From: Salinibacillus xinjiangensis
GTDB lineage: Bacteria > Bacillota > Bacilli > Bacillales > Alkalibacillaceae
Direction: 5' to 3'
Length of the DNA stretch: 64,000 nucleotides
Assembly: GCF_009649735.1 (NCBI RefSeq)
Contig: NZ_WJNH01000002.1
Span: 248,001-312,000, forward strand
Positions within the stretch are counted from its first letter, which is position 1. Each line of letters begins with the position of its first letter. The translations under genes and the position numbers were made by a program. Shown here piece after piece: positions 35,443-44,249 of the stretch. The notes beneath the pieces are model-generated. The model did no database searches. It was not told where the DNA came from and saw only the letters and a list, made by a program, of their open reading frames with translations.

Positions 35443-35838
35443 TTAATCCTTTCCAAATTTAAATGGATTCGGTCTTTGCTGCTGGTGATTCATCGGCATG
35501 CGATGATGTGGTTTTTGATGTTGAAATTGCTGGATAACTGATTGTACATTTGATATGACTCCATTCAGTTGATGCATTTGCTCTTGTAGCTTATTTAGAT
35601 CCACATTATTCATCATATTAGATAATTTTTGGAACAATTCCTGGTTGTCTCGATCTGTTTCCTTCCTGTCATCATAATCTCGAAATGATTCCCAGTAAGG
35701 ATCATCTTCACCGTACAAAATCCACTTTTCATAATAAGGCTGCCAGCTCTCCTTATTGTTACGGACATGATCGATTAGTTTTGGATGCTTTTCAACAAAT
35801 GACCTAAACTTCGCTACTTTTGGGTGTAGACTTGACAT
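35443..35838 (-). CDS. ylbD: YlbD family spore coat-associated protein
   Basis: 131 residues (132 in B. subtilis). N-terminal HPKVAKFRSFVEKHPKLIDH, an acidic GEDDPYWESFRDYDD centre, a helix (residues ~75-105) and a Q/H/P-rich C-terminus (HQKPHHRMPMNHQQQRPNPF) typical of the family. I recall that B. subtilis YlbD is reported as a sigma-E-dependent coat protein. ATG at 35838 behind AGGTGAGG. Heads the ylbD-ylbE pair. Confidence 0.88.
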   Translation of the reverse strand: MSSLHPKVAKFRSFVEKHPKLIDHVRNNKESWQPYYEKWILYGEDDPYWESFRDYDDRKETDRDNQELFQKLSNMMNNVDLNKLQEQMHQLNGVISNVQSVIQQFQHQKPHHRMPMNHQQQRPNPFKFGKD

Positions 35839-35917
35839 GATTTCACCTCACCTGTACACAATTTACTACCCATATTTTATGTAAATCATAGGCGCTTTGT
35901 GCTCAGGTTATGCAAAA

Positions 35918-36973
35918 TCATTGTAATTTCTGCACAAAGTTTTGTGTGTAATAATCACGATAAACACCAGAACCAAGGTGAGTAAAATCAGCATTTAGTA
36001 ATGCTCTACGGTGCCCTTCACTATTTAACCACCCCTCAACAGCTGAAGCTGCATCAGGATATTGGGCAGCAATATTTTCACCAGCTGATAAGTATTTAAC
36101 ATTATTCTTAGTTAGCCTTTCCTTTAATCCATCTCCATCTGGGTCGTAGTGAGAGAAATAATTATTTATTACCATATCCTTACTGTGCGAAAACGCCACC
36201 TCTGCTACAGACTCATCCCACTGAAAGGGGTCTAGTAAAAACCTCTGACGTATCTGATTGCTTATGGCAAGGATTTGCTTTTCACGACCAGCCTGAATTT
36301 TCTCCCACTCTCCATTTGTAGGAGACGCCTCAGGAATACGACCATAATATTTTAGAGAGAATGGCTTCATATGTAAAAGAGTTTCACTATCCATTAAGCG
36401 AAGCGATGACAATTCATTGGTAAAAGTATCAAAATAAAACTGTGCAAAATAATCATTCTTAAATTTGACTAATGGTTTTTGAGTCAATTCCTCATCATCA
36501 AGTTCAAAATGATAGGAGCCTTGTTCTGTTTCGAATTCTATTTTTTCGTTAAACGGAAAATATTCCTCAACGTGACTATATTTGTCACCAATATTGACAG
36601 GACTCATAGGTAAGTCTGTTCCCGTTGCAAATACAGTAACTGACTTTTGATCCTTCATGCCGACTTGAATGTATTGACCAGAGATTCCTTCATATACCCA
36701 CCATTCGTACCCAAATGATGTAGGGTCCTTACGATCTGGTTCTCCTAGTATATCGAGAACATCATCCTTTGTTGCTGAGAATAACTGAAATAAATCCCCT
36801 TCGAAAATGCGTGCAGGTAAAGTCTTCTTTTCGTCTATATTTGTTTCAAAATATGGTAGTTCAGTTTGTTCAAATAGCATATTGGTTGTCATACTGTTAA
36901 AGGGCAGCGGTTTATCCTCTATAAACAAATAAATTATAGCTACAGTGATAACAAATCCGAGTATTTTTTTCAT
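35918..36973 (-). CDS. ylbC: CAP-domain protein YlbC
   Basis: 351 residues (346 in B. subtilis). A signal peptide or membrane anchor (KKILGFVITVAIIYLFIE), then a CAP-associated N-terminal domain (DVLDILGEPDRKDPTSFGYE...). A C-terminal CAP/SCP domain (~228-350) has FSHSKDMVINNYFSHYDPDG, LSAGENIAAQYPDA and EGHRRALLNADFTHLGSGV. Exported; biochemical function unknown. The ATG at 36973 is preceded by GAGGAGAAGG; the frame stays open to 37006 through that ribosome site. Confidence 0.9.
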   Translation of the reverse strand: MKKILGFVITVAIIYLFIEDKPLPFNSMTTNMLFEQTELPYFETNIDEKKTLPARIFEGDLFQLFSATKDDVLDILGEPDRKDPTSFGYEWWVYEGISGQYIQVGMKDQKSVTVFATGTDLPMSPVNIGDKYSHVEEYFPFNEKIEFETEQGSYHFELDDEELTQKPLVKFKNDYFAQFYFDTFTNELSSLRLMDSETLLHMKPFSLKYYGRIPEASPTNGEWEKIQAGREKQILAISNQIRQRFLLDPFQWDESVAEVAFSHSKDMVINNYFSHYDPDGDGLKERLTKNNVKYLSAGENIAAQYPDAASAVEGWLNSEGHRRALLNADFTHLGSGVYRDYYTQNFVQKLQ

Positions 36974-37063
36974 ATATCCTTCTCCTCTATTTCCCTTTAT
37001 AGTCACATTTTATTTAAATTATACATAACTAGAACGAGCAAGTATGAGGGAGTTTAATAGCTC

Positions 37064-37094
37064 GAAAAAAAAACCGCCTACATAGGCGGTTTTC
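37064..37094 (-). terminator. Terminator after ylbB
   Basis: Minus strand AAAACCGCCTA and TAGGCGGTTTT with a short loop, followed by nine Ts, 9 bases past the ylbB stop. Confidence 0.93.
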
Positions 37095-37102
37095 TAAATA
37101 AA

Positions 37103-37537
37103 TTAATGTAGTTCATTATGTTGATGTTCAGAAATTTGACCAAGTGCATGTCCCGCTGCTTGATCTGATTTTTGATCAAGCGAAAGGTCACCAAGAGAAA
37201 CAATCCCAACAAGTTTTCCATTCTCAGCAACCGGTAATCTTCTAATTTGTTTGTCTGCCATAATTTGACTTGCTTCTTGTATATCCGTATCAGGGGAAAC
37301 TGATACCATATCATTACTCATAACCTCTTGAATTTTAGCTGAATCTGATTTTTTGCTCGCATAACCTCGAATGACAAGGTCACGGTCTGTAACAATACCC
37401 ATTAAATTCTTTTGACCATCTACAACTGGAATTGCACCCACATCTAAATTTTTCATTTTTACAGCTGCCTCATGAACGGAATCGTCTGCTGAGCATGTTT
37501 CAACGTTGGTTGTCATAATATCACGCATGGACTTCAT
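37103..37537 (-). CDS. ylbB: CBS-domain pair protein YlbB
   Basis: 144 residues made of two CBS domains: residues ~8-60 (MRDIMTTNVETCSADDSVHEA, then GIVTDRDLVIRGYA) and ~70-125 (VMSNDMVSVSPDTDIQEA, then LVGIVSLGDL). CBS pairs bind adenosyl nucleotides; the ligand and target are unknown. ATG at 37537; AGGAGGT lies 9-10 bases upstream, and an out-of-frame ATG sits between. Single-gene unit with its own terminator. Confidence 0.92.
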   Translation of the reverse strand: MKSMRDIMTTNVETCSADDSVHEAAVKMKNLDVGAIPVVDGQKNLMGIVTDRDLVIRGYASKKSDSAKIQEVMSNDMVSVSPDTDIQEASQIMADKQIRRLPVAENGKLVGIVSLGDLSLDQKSDQAAGHALGQISEHQHNELH

Positions 37538-37726
37538 TTCATTATACCTCCTAATAGTTATTCTTCACATGAAAGGAATACCCTTTCACCTTTTATTTAT
37601 TGTGTCCATTTTGTTACATATATTTCTCTTTTATGGGGATTTCTATAGAAAGAATTGATTATTATTGAATTTCATACTATTATGGTTTTAGATTGTTAAT
37701 GAGAAAATATATGTGAGGTGGAATAC

Positions 37727-38104
37727 ATGAGATTAGAAGGACATGGAATTGAGGATGCAGTTGTTGAGCTTCGTCCACTAGATCATCTTATGGAAAATGC
37801 AGGCATGATACGTGCTTCTGGCTGGGATTATGAAAGAGTTACATATGATTATAAAATGGATACTCCTGTAAAAAACGAAACGTTTTACTTACGTATACAA
37901 GGCTATGCAGTAGAAGGAGACGTGGATAAGGGGAATGCAGTTATAAAGCTACTCACTCCTCTTTTAGGTAAGCATTACTATCCTCATGGTGTGGAATATG
38001 GAGATGGTGAAGACTTTCCTCAAAATATTGTAGAGAAATCAAATCAAATTTTGAAAAAAGTTAAAGAACAAATTGATCAGTTCAAAGTACAAGAAAATGC
38101 TTAA
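37727..38104 (+). CDS. yugN: YugN-like family protein
   Basis: 125 residues. Strong resemblance to B. subtilis YugN: WDYERVTYDYKMD, FYLRIQGYAVEGDVDKGNAV and GKHYYPHGVEYGDGEDFP. Function unknown. The ATG at 37727 follows GAGGTGG by 5 bases; the GTG at 37718 overlaps it. In B. subtilis yugN lies elsewhere (yug region), so this gene is out of its usual neighbourhood here. Confidence 0.88.
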   Translation: MRLEGHGIEDAVVELRPLDHLMENAGMIRASGWDYERVTYDYKMDTPVKNETFYLRIQGYAVEGDVDKGNAVIKLLTPLLGKHYYPHGVEYGDGEDFPQNIVEKSNQILKKVKEQIDQFKVQENA

Positions 38105-38118
38105 TTATGTTCATAAAG

Positions 38119-38158
38119 AAAAGGCTATTGAATTGTAAATCATTCAATAGCCTTTTTT
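38119..38158 (+). terminator. Terminator after yugN
   Basis: AAAAGGCTATTGAA and TTCAATAGCCTTTT stem with a 10-base loop and six Ts. Confidence 0.9.
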
Positions 38159-38238
38159 ACATGTTTTTCATGTTCAAAGTGGGCGGTATATGCTATATTT
38201 GAATTAGAGTAATACTCGAAAGGAGATACATAATTAAA

Positions 38239-39297
38239 TTGTTCAGTAAATTGACGAAACGCCAATGGACTTTAATCTTTTTAACAATCCTATTTCTACT
38301 TATCTTTTTCTTTATTTTACCTGTCGCTTTACCACTCATACTCGCCATCTTAACTGCATTATTTTTAAATCCAGTTGTACGTTTTGTGCGCTTTCGATTT
38401 CGTTTTAACCGAAAAATAAGTGTTATTGCAGTATTTATTGTATTTTTGCTTGTTATAAGTACAATTGGAACTTATGTCACAACAAAATCAGTTGCCCAAC
38501 TCGTAAAATTAGCAGAGAACGCTCCTGATTATATAAATAATATTACATTATTAATAAATGACTTAGAATCGGATATGAATACATTCACTCAAGGCATGCC
38601 ATCAGACTTCGTTGAAGAGGTTTCCGCAACCATTCAATCAAATCTCGGTGGGTTTAGAGAGCAAATTTCCAAAACGGTTACCATTGAAAACATAGCAGGA
38701 ATAGTAGCCAAGGTCCCTGAGTTTCTAGTTAGCTTTATTGTATACCTTATTGCACTTTGTTTATTTATGCTTGAACTCCCAAGACTGAAACAGAAGGCAT
38801 ATGACCTCATGACAGAAACAACTGCTGAAAAAGTCAGTTTTATGAACGCTCGCTTTGCATATGTTATCATTGGCTTTTTTAAAGCACAGTTTCTTGTCAG
38901 TATTATCATCTTTTTTGTTAGCTTGATTGGGCTATGGTATATTGCACCAGAAGTGGCTATAATCATGTCTATTATCATCTGGATCATAGACTTTATCCCT
39001 ATCATTGGATCTATTGCTATTTTAGGGCCGTGGTCAGTTTATATGTTTTTAGCAGGTGATGTTGCTATGGGAGCTAAACTTGGTATATTAGCGATAATAC
39101 TCCTTGCTATTAGACGTACAGTTGAACCAAAAGTGATGGGCCGTCATATTGGACTTTCTCCTTTAGTCACTTTGATTGCCATGTACTTAGGGCTTAAACT
39201 GCTTGGAATATTGGGCTTTATCATCGGTCCTTTAATTGTAATAGCCTATAACTCAGCAAAAGAAGCAGGGATCATTAAATGGAAACTTAAAATATGA
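38239..39297 (+). CDS. AI-2E family transporter (UPF0118 permease)
   Basis: 352 residues, about eight membrane helices: a pair at ~10-60, a soluble middle (~80-150), and a C-terminal bundle with SIIIWIIDFIPIIGSIAILG, RRTVEPKVMGRHIGLSPLVT and GFIIGPLIV, signatures of the AI-2E/UPF0118 family. Some members export quorum signals or are Na+/H+ antiporters; the substrate cannot be told. The start is a TTG at 38239 behind AAAGGAGA about 11 bases upstream, a long spacing, and no ATG fits better. Confidence 0.88.
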   Translation: MFSKLTKRQWTLIFLTILFLLIFFFILPVALPLILAILTALFLNPVVRFVRFRFRFNRKISVIAVFIVFLLVISTIGTYVTTKSVAQLVKLAENAPDYINNITLLINDLESDMNTFTQGMPSDFVEEVSATIQSNLGGFREQISKTVTIENIAGIVAKVPEFLVSFIVYLIALCLFMLELPRLKQKAYDLMTETTAEKVSFMNARFAYVIIGFFKAQFLVSIIIFFVSLIGLWYIAPEVAIIMSIIIWIIDFIPIIGSIAILGPWSVYMFLAGDVAMGAKLGILAIILLAIRRTVEPKVMGRHIGLSPLVTLIAMYLGLKLLGILGFIIGPLIVIAYNSAKEAGIIKWKLKI

Positions 39298-39307
39298 TTC
39301 TTATGCT

Positions 39308-39351
39308 AAAAGACCAGTATACAAGTGTTATTGTATACTGGTCTTTCTTTT
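39308..39351. terminator. Bidirectional terminator
   Basis: AAAAGACCAGTATACAA and TTGTATACTGGTCTTT form a perfect stem between convergent genes. It overlaps the stop codon of the acetyltransferase at 39328. Confidence 0.9.
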
Positions 39352-39840
39352 CGCAAAAATCAATATATCCTTTTGTTCTTTAACACATTCAAAACCTGAT
39401 TTAGTTAAAACTTGAAGCGAACCAGTATTAGTCCGTGAACACTCGGCTCTCACAACGTTCACTTTTGGACATTCTAATACCCAGTCACAAAGCATTTGAA
39501 CTGCTTTTGTTGCGTATCCTAGTCTTCTATATTCTGGGTAGATGTAATAGCCTATCTCTACCTCCCTATTGCCGACTGAAGACAGCTGTATTGAAATATC
39601 CCCTATAATCCGTTTTGTATGATTCTGAATAATAAGCCATGGCCCAAACCCTAAAAAACGTTGATCTTCACTTAACATTTCACTATAAATAGGTAGGAGA
39701 GCTTTAACATGATCCTTAGGCCAATCATCATCTACAAGAAATTGGTGTCTTTGCAACAAAAAGGACGGGTTCTGTTGTAGTGCTTGTACATCCTGTAGAT
39801 CCAACGCCAGAATCGAAAGCTGATTCTTTGTCAGTCTCAA
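39328..39840 (-). CDS. GNAT-family acetyltransferase (RimJ/RimL-like)
   Basis: 170 residues. GNAT core: RIIGDISIQLSSVGNREVEI, then EIGYYIYPEYRRLGYATKAV with the acetyl-CoA loop RRLGYAT, and ECSRTNTGSLQVLTKSGFE at the C-terminal motif B. Substrate unknown; could act on a protein N-terminus or a small amine. The start is a TTG at 39838-39840 with GGAGG 8 bases upstream. Not part of the standard ylb block; sits between the permease and the cta region. Confidence 0.86.
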   Translation of the reverse strand: MRLTKNQLSILALDLQDVQALQQNPSFLLQRHQFLVDDDWPKDHVKALLPIYSEMLSEDQRFLGFGPWLIIQNHTKRIIGDISIQLSSVGNREVEIGYYIYPEYRRLGYATKAVQMLCDWVLECPKVNVVRAECSRTNTGSLQVLTKSGFECVKEQKDILIFAKRKTSIQ

Positions 39841-39864
39841 CTACATCCCTCCAGAGCACTCATA

Positions 39865-40320
39865 TCAAAAGCCGAAAATAGCCTTTAGCATACTAGTGGT
39901 TTCTCCTCCGTCATACAATACATAAAGAAAGAAATAAACCATAACTCCTGTAATTGCAGATCCAAACCAGATGATACTCGTAATAGGTCCAATTTTTCGG
40001 TGCTTTTTAATGTTTCGTTTAAATGCCAAGTATAAAGTTACAAGGCCGAAGATAGCTCCAGTTGTTGCCAAGGTTATATGAAAAATTAAGAAAATCGTAT
40101 AGTAAATTTTAAGTTCATCAGGACCACCAAATGATGTATTTCCTAAAAATATCGTTCTAGACATATATATAATAAAGAAAAGTAAAGCTGATATAGCTGC
40201 AGCAATCATTACCTTTCGATGAGCAGCACGTTTATTAGTTGCAATCAGTCTCCAGCCAATGGCAACTAAAATTGCCGAAAGAACAATAAAGGCAGTGCTT
40301 AAAGTCGGTAATAAATTCAT
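39865..40320 (-). CDS. DUF420 membrane protein (YozB-like)
   Basis: 151 residues with four to five hydrophobic helices. DUF420 features include IIYMSRTIFLGNTSFGGP, YYTIFLIFHITLATTGAIFG and HRKIGPITSIIWFGSAITGVMVY; the conserved histidines could bind haem or copper. Found next to ctaG in many Bacillus species and therefore suspected of a role in oxidase assembly, without proof. ATG at 40320. It lies 29 bases downstream of ctaG and is probably co-transcribed. Confidence 0.88.
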   Translation of the reverse strand: MNLLPTLSTAFIVLSAILVAIGWRLIATNKRAAHRKVMIAAAISALLFFIIYMSRTIFLGNTSFGGPDELKIYYTIFLIFHITLATTGAIFGLVTLYLAFKRNIKKHRKIGPITSIIWFGSAITGVMVYFFLYVLYDGGETTSMLKAIFGF

Positions 40321-40349
40321 AATACGGCCTCCTAGTGTAAAACAAAAAA

Positions 40350-41243
40350 TTACGTTTGATTCGGTAATGGATCAATTCCTCTATTCTCACTGTTGTACCA
40401 CTTAAAGAATGTTGTTGTTAACACAGCTCCATAAATTATTTCCTGTAAAACCTTCATTATAATCCCACCTGCTTGTTGATCATGCAGGACGCTAACTTTG
40501 GTGATTAACTCTGGTCCACCCAGTGACAAGCCTCCAAGAACATCTGCAGGCACGCATAAGCTTAATGCTGTGCTCCATGCTTGAACATCTGAATAGGTAT
40601 CATAAATAGGAAAGCTTGAGAATATAATTAACGCACAAGCTGGCGTGATAAGTATTCCATTCCCAAAGATATATAAAACTTTATAAAGTGGTTTCATAAT
40701 CTGTTGATCCTTGATTGGTGTCATCAGAGGCCACCACATGCAAAATGCACAGAATAACAGGATTAATGAAATACTAGAGTGAGCTAGTTGATGTGATTTG
40801 GAAAAGTCCAGAATCGCTGGAATATGATAAATCGAAAACAAGAAGTTAAATAAAAAGATAGCAATTAATGGCTTTGTTAATGTATTTAATACATGCTTGA
40901 TACCACTAGTTTTAAATATTTTTTTCCAAATCCAAGTTGGAATTCCCTTAATAAATAAAATGGGGAATGCTAAATAATAGAAAGCCATTTGAATCATGTG
41001 TGCCATCAATGATATATGTGAAAGTAAATCCACAGGGGAGCCTTTCACTATATACAACAGTAATAGCGAACTAGAAAACATAACTTTTTGCTGAACAGAA
41101 GCTTCCTCTTCATTTTTGCCGCCAAACTTATGTTTTAGAGGGCCTGTTACTAAGTAATAAGCAATACCAATGGCAATGATAAACAAAAGAAAGTATGGGC
41201 TCCATAACGCTCGAAACCCGAAAATTTGTAATTTAGACCACAT
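40350..41243 (-). CDS. ctaG: Cytochrome c oxidase assembly factor CtaG
   Basis: 297 residues, seven or so membrane helices. Bacillus-type CtaG (caa3_CtaG family): WSPYFLLFIIAIGIAYYLV, LSHISLMAHMIQMAFYYLAFP, and MKPLYKVLYIFGNGILITPACAL. The protein is needed for caa3 oxidase assembly, probably in copper delivery to CuB, and is unrelated to the Cox11-type CtaG. ATG at 41243 behind CGGAGTGA. A terminator separates it from ctaF, so it likely has its own promoter. Confidence 0.92.
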   Translation of the reverse strand: MWSKLQIFGFRALWSPYFLLFIIAIGIAYYLVTGPLKHKFGGKNEEEASVQQKVMFSSSLLLLYIVKGSPVDLLSHISLMAHMIQMAFYYLAFPILFIKGIPTWIWKKIFKTSGIKHVLNTLTKPLIAIFLFNFLFSIYHIPAILDFSKSHQLAHSSISLILLFCAFCMWWPLMTPIKDQQIMKPLYKVLYIFGNGILITPACALIIFSSFPIYDTYSDVQAWSTALSLCVPADVLGGLSLGGPELITKVSVLHDQQAGGIIMKVLQEIIYGAVLTTTFFKWYNSENRGIDPLPNQT

Positions 41244-41374
41244 TTATTGTCACTCCGTTTTATTAAAATCTTCTTCCTATACTACATTATAACTGATTTG
41301 TGTTTCCGAATAGAAATAAATGGCCCTATCGTCAAACAAATGTCACAAATTCCAAGGATGTTCTAATTTAATTT

Positions 41375-41408
41375 AAAAAAGACCGAGGCTCATGCCTCGA
41401 TCTTTTTT
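41375..41408 (-). terminator. Terminator after ctaF
   Basis: Minus strand AAAAAAGATCGAGGC and GCCTCGGTCTTTTTT stem with a 4-base loop, directly after the ctaF stop codon. It closes the ctaC-D-E-F operon. Confidence 0.92.
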
Positions 41409-41409
41409 A

Positions 41410-41733
41410 TTAAATCCAAGTGATGGTTGTCAAAGCTAATATTGTTAATACAGCCGCGAATATACCTGAGTATATCATGATAGCTGGCATCTCATGCCCT
41501 TTTTGATTCATGTGCATGAAATAATAAAGTTGAAAAAGTACTTGAACTCCAGCTAATACTAGGATGACAGGCACTACAAATAGTTTACTGAAAGGGCCTG
41601 CAACTAGACCAAATGCTATGATTGTAAAAGCAATCATCATAGCAAATGTAATCACTTGGTATTTCATTTCTTCTTTATGTTTTTGCTTATAGAATTGATC
41701 TTGATATTGATTGGAATTGGTGTCCTTTGCCAT
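41410..41733 (-). CDS. ctaF: Cytochrome c oxidase subunit IVB
   Basis: 107 residues with three membrane helices (about 27-44, 51-70 and 83-105), the COX4_pro family: FGLVAGPFSKLFVVPVILVL and FQLYYFMHMNQKGHEMP. Small structural subunit of the caa3 oxidase. ATG at 41733; the AAGGTGGGG ribosome site includes the end of ctaE, 3 bases away. Confidence 0.94.
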   Translation of the reverse strand: MAKDTNSNQYQDQFYKQKHKEEMKYQVITFAMMIAFTIIAFGLVAGPFSKLFVVPVILVLAGVQVLFQLYYFMHMNQKGHEMPAIMIYSGIFAAVLTILALTTITWI

Positions 41734-41736
41734 TTA

Positions 41737-42369
41737 TTACCCCACCTTTCCCATTAGGTAAACAACTGTGAAAATAAATACCCAGACAACATCAATGAAG
41801 TGCCAATATAAACTTGCTATATAAAACTTAGGTGCATTATATAGATTCAAGCCTCTCTTAGCATTTCTAAACATAAGAGCTAAAATCCAACAGAGACCAA
41901 AGGCAACGTGGGCACCGTGGAATCCAACAAGCGCATAGAATGCTGAACCAAATGCATGAGAAGTAAATGTATGACCATACTCATGTACGTAATGATTAAA
42001 CTCATATACTTCAAGACCAAGGAATGATGCACCAAGAATAACGGTAATGGCTAACCAAACCATCATTTTCTTAAAATCATGATTCTTCATATGGTACATA
42101 GCATAGACACTTGTCAATGAACTCGTTAAAAGAATTACTGTCATAATGAACACCAATTCTAAGCCAAATAACTCTTGAGTTGGTGTGCCTTCCGCATTAC
42201 CAAAAGAATTTCGTAATGCTAAATAGGTTCCAAATAAACTTGCGAATAGTACCGTTTCACCACCGAGGAAGAACCAAAAACCTAAAAACTTATTTTTGCC
42301 TTCAAGGGTCGCTTTTTCGGGTTCGTGTGGCAAATTTTCTGAGCTTAATACATCTTCGTGTGTACTCAT
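41737..42369 (-). CDS. ctaE: Cytochrome c oxidase subunit III
   Basis: 210 residues, five membrane helices, as in bacterial short subunit III. Motifs: FWFFLGGETVLFASLFGTYL, SLTSVYAMYHMKNHDF, GFHGAHVAFGLCWI and the C-terminal YWHFIDVVWVFIFTVVYLMG. The ATG overlaps the ctaD stop (ATGA), so translation is coupled. Part of ctaCDEF. Confidence 0.97.
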   Translation of the reverse strand: MSTHEDVLSSENLPHEPEKATLEGKNKFLGFWFFLGGETVLFASLFGTYLALRNSFGNAEGTPTQELFGLELVFIMTVILLTSSLTSVYAMYHMKNHDFKKMMVWLAITVILGASFLGLEVYEFNHYVHEYGHTFTSHAFGSAFYALVGFHGAHVAFGLCWILALMFRNAKRGLNLYNAPKFYIASLYWHFIDVVWVFIFTVVYLMGKVG

Positions 42370-44228
42370 TCTACCCCAGCCCCCTCTTTTTCAAGATCTT
42401 CTTTATGAATGTGATGACCTGTGTCATCCTTTAGAGAACGAATTAACATGCTACCAAATGTAATGATAAGACCGATAGCAATTAATACATAGCCAAAGCT
42501 TGTATCTGGTCTGTAAATAAAACCAAAACCTGCAATGAACAATCCTAAAGAAATCATAAATGGTAAAAAGGAATTGTTCGGCATGTGAATATCATTCACA
42601 GGTTCGGCTGGGATAACTTTACCATTACCTTGTGTTTTCTCAATCCATACAGGGTCAAGTCCGCGAACCAATGGTAATTGTTTAAAGTTATAATGTGGCG
42701 TTGGGTTTGGAATACTCCACTCCAAAGTTCTACCATCCCAAGGGTCTTGTGAACACATTTCCCCTTTAACGGTAGTTTTAATAACATTGTATAGTAAAAT
42801 AATAGTTCCAACGGCCATTAATAATGCTCCAATTGTACTGATAAAGTTACCTGTTTCAAGGTCTTGGCCAGGTAGAAACTTCCAGTAACGACGTGGCATA
42901 CCAATTAATCCTAAGAAATGCTGGATAAAGAAAGTTAAATGGAAACCGATAAAGAATGTCCAAAATGTCCACTTACCTAGTTTTTCATCTAAAACTTTTC
43001 CAAACATAATTGGCCACCAGTAATGGGTAGCGGCAATTAAACCGAATACTACCCCACCAACAATAACATAGTGGAAATGGGCCACGACAAAGTAAGTATC
43101 ATGGTATTGGAAGTCAGCTGCAGCTACAGCAACCATAACACCAGTCATACCACCGATTGTAAATGTAGGAATAAACCCAGCTGCCCATAGCATAGGAGTA
43201 GTCATCCTTATATTTCCGCCCCACATCGTTAATAACCAGTTAAAGATCTTAATACCAGTAGGGACAGCGATAGCCATGGTTGCAATGGCGAAAATGGAGT
43301 TTGCAATTGGTCCCATACCAACTGTAAACATATGGTGAGCCCAAACCATAAATCCTAAGAATGCAATTAGCACGGTCGCAAATACCATGGATGAATATCC
43401 AAATAGTCTTTTCTTAGAAAAGGTTGAGATAATTTCACTAAAGATACCAAACGCTGGTAATACCAGAATGTATACTTCCGGGTGTCCAAATATCCAGAAT
43501 ATGTGCTCCCAAATAATTTCATTTCCACCCATATCTGGAACAAAGAAATTGGCTCCAAATAAACGGTCAAATGTCATTAAGAATAAACCAATAGTTAATG
43601 CTGGGAATGCAAATAAAATTAAAATACTAGCCACAAATGCAGTCCATGTAAAAAGAGGCATACGCATATATGTCATTCCCGGAGCACGCATATTAACGAT
43701 GGTTACGATAAAGTTAATACCACCCATTAACGTACCAAAACCTGATATCTGCAAACCTACAGCATAAAAGTCAACGCCATGAGTAGGCGACCAAATTGAT
43801 AAAGGTGCATAACCAGTCCATCCAGCGTCAGGTGCACCACCTAAAAACCATGAACAGTTAAGTAAAACACCACCAAATAAAAACAACCAAAAACCCAATG
43901 AGTTTAAAAATGGAAACGCAACATCACGTGCACCAATTTGCAGCGGAACTACCGCATTCATAAACGCAAATATCAAAGGCATTGCAGCCAAGAAAATCAT
44001 AGTTGTTCCGTGCATGGTCATAACTTCATTATAAAATTGTGCTCCAATAAGTTCATTATCAGGCACCATAAGTTGTAAACGAATAAGCATTGCTTCGAGA
44101 CCGCCAAGAAGGAAAAAGAACGCCCCCCCAAGTAAATATAGGATCGCAATCTTCTTGTGGTCCACAGTGGTTAAATAATCCCAAAGGGTTGCACCGAAGC
44201 CACGCTTTTCTAATGTAGCTGTACTCAC
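42366..44228 (-). CDS. ctaD: Cytochrome c oxidase subunit I
   Basis: Catalytic subunit of the caa3 haem-copper oxidase, 620 residues, 12 or more helices. Haem and copper ligands are visible: MTMHGTTMIF (low-spin haem), GHPEVYILVLPAFG with the His-Tyr pair of CuB, WAHHMFTVGM (CuB histidines) and AHFHYVIVGG (haem a3 and a). The start is a GTG at 44226-44228 with a strong AAAGGAGG upstream. It reduces oxygen at the membrane and pumps protons, taking electrons through CtaC. Confidence 0.98.
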   Translation of the reverse strand: MSTATLEKRGFGATLWDYLTTVDHKKIAILYLLGGAFFFLLGGLEAMLIRLQLMVPDNELIGAQFYNEVMTMHGTTMIFLAAMPLIFAFMNAVVPLQIGARDVAFPFLNSLGFWLFLFGGVLLNCSWFLGGAPDAGWTGYAPLSIWSPTHGVDFYAVGLQISGFGTLMGGINFIVTIVNMRAPGMTYMRMPLFTWTAFVASILILFAFPALTIGLFLMTFDRLFGANFFVPDMGGNEIIWEHIFWIFGHPEVYILVLPAFGIFSEIISTFSKKRLFGYSSMVFATVLIAFLGFMVWAHHMFTVGMGPIANSIFAIATMAIAVPTGIKIFNWLLTMWGGNIRMTTPMLWAAGFIPTFTIGGMTGVMVAVAAADFQYHDTYFVVAHFHYVIVGGVVFGLIAATHYWWPIMFGKVLDEKLGKWTFWTFFIGFHLTFFIQHFLGLIGMPRRYWKFLPGQDLETGNFISTIGALLMAVGTIILLYNVIKTTVKGEMCSQDPWDGRTLEWSIPNPTPHYNFKQLPLVRGLDPVWIEKTQGNGKVIPAEPVNDIHMPNNSFLPFMISLGLFIAGFGFIYRPDTSFGYVLIAIGLIITFGSMLIRSLKDDTGHHIHKEDLEKEGAGVE

Positions 44229-44249
44229 GCTTTAAACCTCCTTTGAAAC

